Below are positions 4,869 to 6,850 of a stretch of DNA of 6,850 bases, piece after piece. Position 1 is the first letter of the stretch. Each line of letters begins with the position of its first letter. Source of the DNA: SIG402 sp045639045. Lineage in GTDB: Bacteria > Bacillota > Clostridia > Christensenellales > Borkfalkiaceae. Under the pieces are notes generated by a model, which did no database searches, had not been told where the DNA came from, and worked only from the letters and a program-made list of their open reading frames with translations. The DNA is taken from positions 1-6,850 of the forward strand of contig JAZUCI010000176.1 of assembly GCA_045639045.1 (NCBI GenBank). The letters run 5' to 3'. The translations under genes and the position numbers were made by a program.

Positions 4869-6850
4869 ATGGAATTTTGGAGAGATTTTCAACCCGGTAA
4901 CTGGACTAAGGAAATTGACGTAAGGGACTTTATACAAAAAAACTACACCCCTTATACGGGCGGCGCGGAATTTTTACAAGGTACTACGCCCCGTACGGAC
5001 GAGGTGAAGGCTCGCGTTGACGAACTGCTGATTGCAGAAATGAAAAAAGGGGGCGTTTTATCCGTGGATACCGAACGCGTATCCTCACTTCTTGCTTACG
5101 ACCCCGGTTACGTAATTAAAGGTAAGGATATCGTTCTCGGTTTACAAACGGATGAACCCTTAAAGCGCGCGGTAAACCCCTTCGCAGGGTTTAGAAACGC
5201 GGTACAAGCATGTAAAGCGTACGGCTACGAAATCGGCCAAGCGATTACGGACGAATTTAAGTACCGCACCACGCACAACACGGGGGTATTCCGCGTATAC
5301 ACGGATACCATGAAAAAGGCGCGCCACGCGGGCGTGTTAACCGGCCTTCCCGATGCTTACGCGCGCGGACGTATTATCGGCGACTACCGCCGCATTGCCC
5401 TTTACGGCATGGATTACTTAATCAAACAACGTCAAGAAGATAAGCGCCGTATCGGTTTGCGCGATATGAGTGAAGAAACCATCCATCTTTTGGAAGATAT
5501 TCAAAAGCAACTGGAATTCATGCACGATTTGGTGGAAATGGCAAAGGCGTACGGTTGCGATATTTCCCGCCCCGCGCTTAACGCTACCGAAGCGGTACAA
5601 TGGCTGTACTTCGGCTATCTTGGCGCAATTAAGGAACAAAACGGCGCGGCAAACAGTATCGGCAGAATTTCTTCCTTCCTGGATATTTACTTTGAACGCG
5701 ATTTCAAGGAAGGCACGCTGGATGAAACGGGCGCGCAAGAACTGATTGACGATTTGGTTTTAAAAATGCGTTTGGTACGCCACCTTCGTACCCCCGAATA
5801 CAACAACCTTTTTGCGGGCGATCCCGTTTGGGTAACTTGCTCGCTTGGCGGTATGGGGTTGGACGGTAGAACGCTGGTTACCAAAACCTGCTTCCGTTTC
5901 CTTAACACCTTATACAACCTTGGGCCTAGCGCAGAACCCAACCTTACCGTACTTTGGTCTACCGCCCTTCCCGAACCCTTTAAGCGTTACTGCGCAAAGG
6001 TTTCGGTGGATACGGACTCCATCCAGTATGAAAACGACGACGTAATGCGTAAGGATTTTGAGGACGATTATTCCATCGCGTGCTGCGTTTCCGCAATGAA
6101 AACGGGTAAGCAGATGCAATTCTTCGGCGCGCGCTGTAACCTTGCCAAAGTGCTTTTAATGTCCCTGAACGGCGGTAAGGACGAAATGTACGGCGAACAA
6201 ATCGCGCCCGAAGGGGAAATCTTTAGCGAAGAACCCTTAAATTACGAAGCGGTTTTGGAATCTTTCAAAAAGTACGCTTCTTGGATGGCAAACTTGTACG
6301 TAAATACCATGAACGTCATCCACTATATGCACGACCGCTACGCTTACGAACGCTTAATGATGGGCTTCCACGACGTAGAGCCCGAACGTTTGATGGCGTT
6401 CGGTATCAGCGGCCTTAGCGTTTTAACGGATAGTTTAAGCGCAATTAAGTACGCAAAGGTAACCCCCGTTAAGGATGAACGCGGCTTGATCGTAGACTTT
6501 ATTACCGAAGGGAAATTCCCCAAATACGGCAACGACGATAACCGCGTGGACGAAATTGCCAAGTGGATTACCGAATATTTCTACCAAGAACTTTGCAAAA
6601 CCAAAACCTACCGCGGTGCAAAGCACACTCTTTCGGTGTTAACCATCACCTCTAACGTAGTATACGGGCAAAAAACGGGTTCCACGCCCGACGGCAGAAA
6701 GAAGGGCGAACCCTTCGCTCCCGGCGCAAACCCCATGCACGGTAGGGATAGCGAAGGCGCGCTTGCTTCCTTAAACTCGGTGGCGAAAATTTGTTACGAT
6801 TGCTGTCAGGACGGGATCAGTAACACCTTCTCCATCACGCCCGGCGCACT
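4869..6850 (+). CDS. pflB: Formate C-acetyltransferase (pyruvate formate-lyase), 3' end outside window
   Basis: A glycyl-radical enzyme converting pyruvate and CoA to acetyl-CoA and formate in the cytoplasm under anaerobic conditions. 660 residues are present of an expected 740-760. Near-identical family blocks include VRDFIQKNYTPY near the N terminus, PLKRAVNPF, GVLTGLPDAYARGRIIGDYRR (ending at residue 175), QNGAANSIGR, GGMGLDGRTLVTK, VSVDTDSIQYENDD, the catalytic pair in YSIACCVSAM (Cys405-Cys406, equal to E. coli Cys418-Cys419), KQMQFFGARCNLAK (Arg422, equal to E. coli Arg435), HYMHDRYAYE, SLSAIKYAKV, TSNVVYGQKTGSTPDGR and GANPMHGRD. The adjacent Cys-Cys pair separates PFL from the other glycyl-radical enzymes, which have one catalytic Cys. 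The RVSGYAV radical loop near the C terminus is beyond the window edge, so activity cannot be confirmed here. The activase gene pflA usually follows. A CxxCC cluster (642-646) is discussed in the findings. Confidence 0.98.
   Translation, partial: MEFWRDFQPGNWTKEIDVRDFIQKNYTPYTGGAEFLQGTTPRTDEVKARVDELLIAEMKKGGVLSVDTERVSSLLAYDPGYVIKGKDIVLGLQTDEPLKRAVNPFAGFRNAVQACKAYGYEIGQAITDEFKYRTTHNTGVFRVYTDTMKKARHAGVLTGLPDAYARGRIIGDYRRIALYGMDYLIKQRQEDKRRIGLRDMSEETIHLLEDIQKQLEFMHDLVEMAKAYGCDISRPALNATEAVQWLYFGYLGAIKEQNGAANSIGRISSFLDIYFERDFKEGTLDETGAQELIDDLVLKMRLVRHLRTPEYNNLFAGDPVWVTCSLGGMGLDGRTLVTKTCFRFLNTLYNLGPSAEPNLTVLWSTALPEPFKRYCAKVSVDTDSIQYENDDVMRKDFEDDYSIACCVSAMKTGKQMQFFGARCNLAKVLLMSLNGGKDEMYGEQIAPEGEIFSEEPLNYEAVLESFKKYASWMANLYVNTMNVIHYMHDRYAYERLMMGFHDVEPERLMAFGISGLSVLTDSLSAIKYAKVTPVKDERGLIVDFITEGKFPKYGNDDNRVDEIAKWITEYFYQELCKTKTYRGAKHTLSVLTITSNVVYGQKTGSTPDGRKKGEPFAPGANPMHGRDSEGALASLNSVAKICYDCCQDGISNTFSITPGA

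Overview
The window looks like chromosomal DNA of an anaerobic, fermentative bacterium, probably a Bacillota/Clostridia-type gut lineage. The evidence is a pyruvate formate-lyase, strong AGGAGG-type ribosome binding sites, AT-rich intergenic DNA with compact sigma-A-like promoters, and frequent A/T-ending codons (GAA, TTA, AAA). This placement is inferred from gene content and style, not from a marker gene. All genes lie on the + strand and use ordinary stop codons.

Layout: (1) 1-952 is the C-terminal two thirds of a type I glutamine synthetase (glnA), closed by a clear intrinsic terminator at 968-997. (2) A promoter at 1040-1068 drives a two-gene unit: an intracellular GH43-type glycoside hydrolase with a C-terminal CBM6-like domain (1099-2346), followed after 12 bases by a COG1237-like metallo-beta-lactamase-fold hydrolase (2359-3153). 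It ends in a terminator at 3160-3197. (3) A promoter at 3276-3304, overlapped by an inverted repeat, drives a single membrane protein with a CvpA-like N-terminal half and a 260-residue acidic, probably extracytoplasmic C-terminal half (3343-4695). It is closed by a terminator at 4728-4761. (4) A promoter at 4806-4834 drives pyruvate formate-lyase (pflB, 4869 to beyond the window edge). The glycyl-radical loop, and any activase gene, would lie downstream of the window.

The four units look independently transcribed: three promoters and three terminators are readable, so the genes are neighbours rather than one pathway. glnA (nitrogen assimilation) and pflB (mixed-acid fermentation) are housekeeping genes. 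The GH43/MBL pair is a small carbohydrate-related operon of unknown substrate, and the CvpA-like protein is of unknown function. No gap without a gene exceeds 190 bases. I see no tRNA, rRNA, CRISPR array, insertion sequence or phage signature.

I did not find convincing evidence for a new multi-gene system. The points most worth a second look are a sharp codon-usage break inside glnA, a GFxGTExE-type linker motif embedded in a cytoplasmic loop of the CvpA-like protein, an HxDxDH metal motif in the MBL protein, and a shared TTGC-type -35 box in all three promoters.
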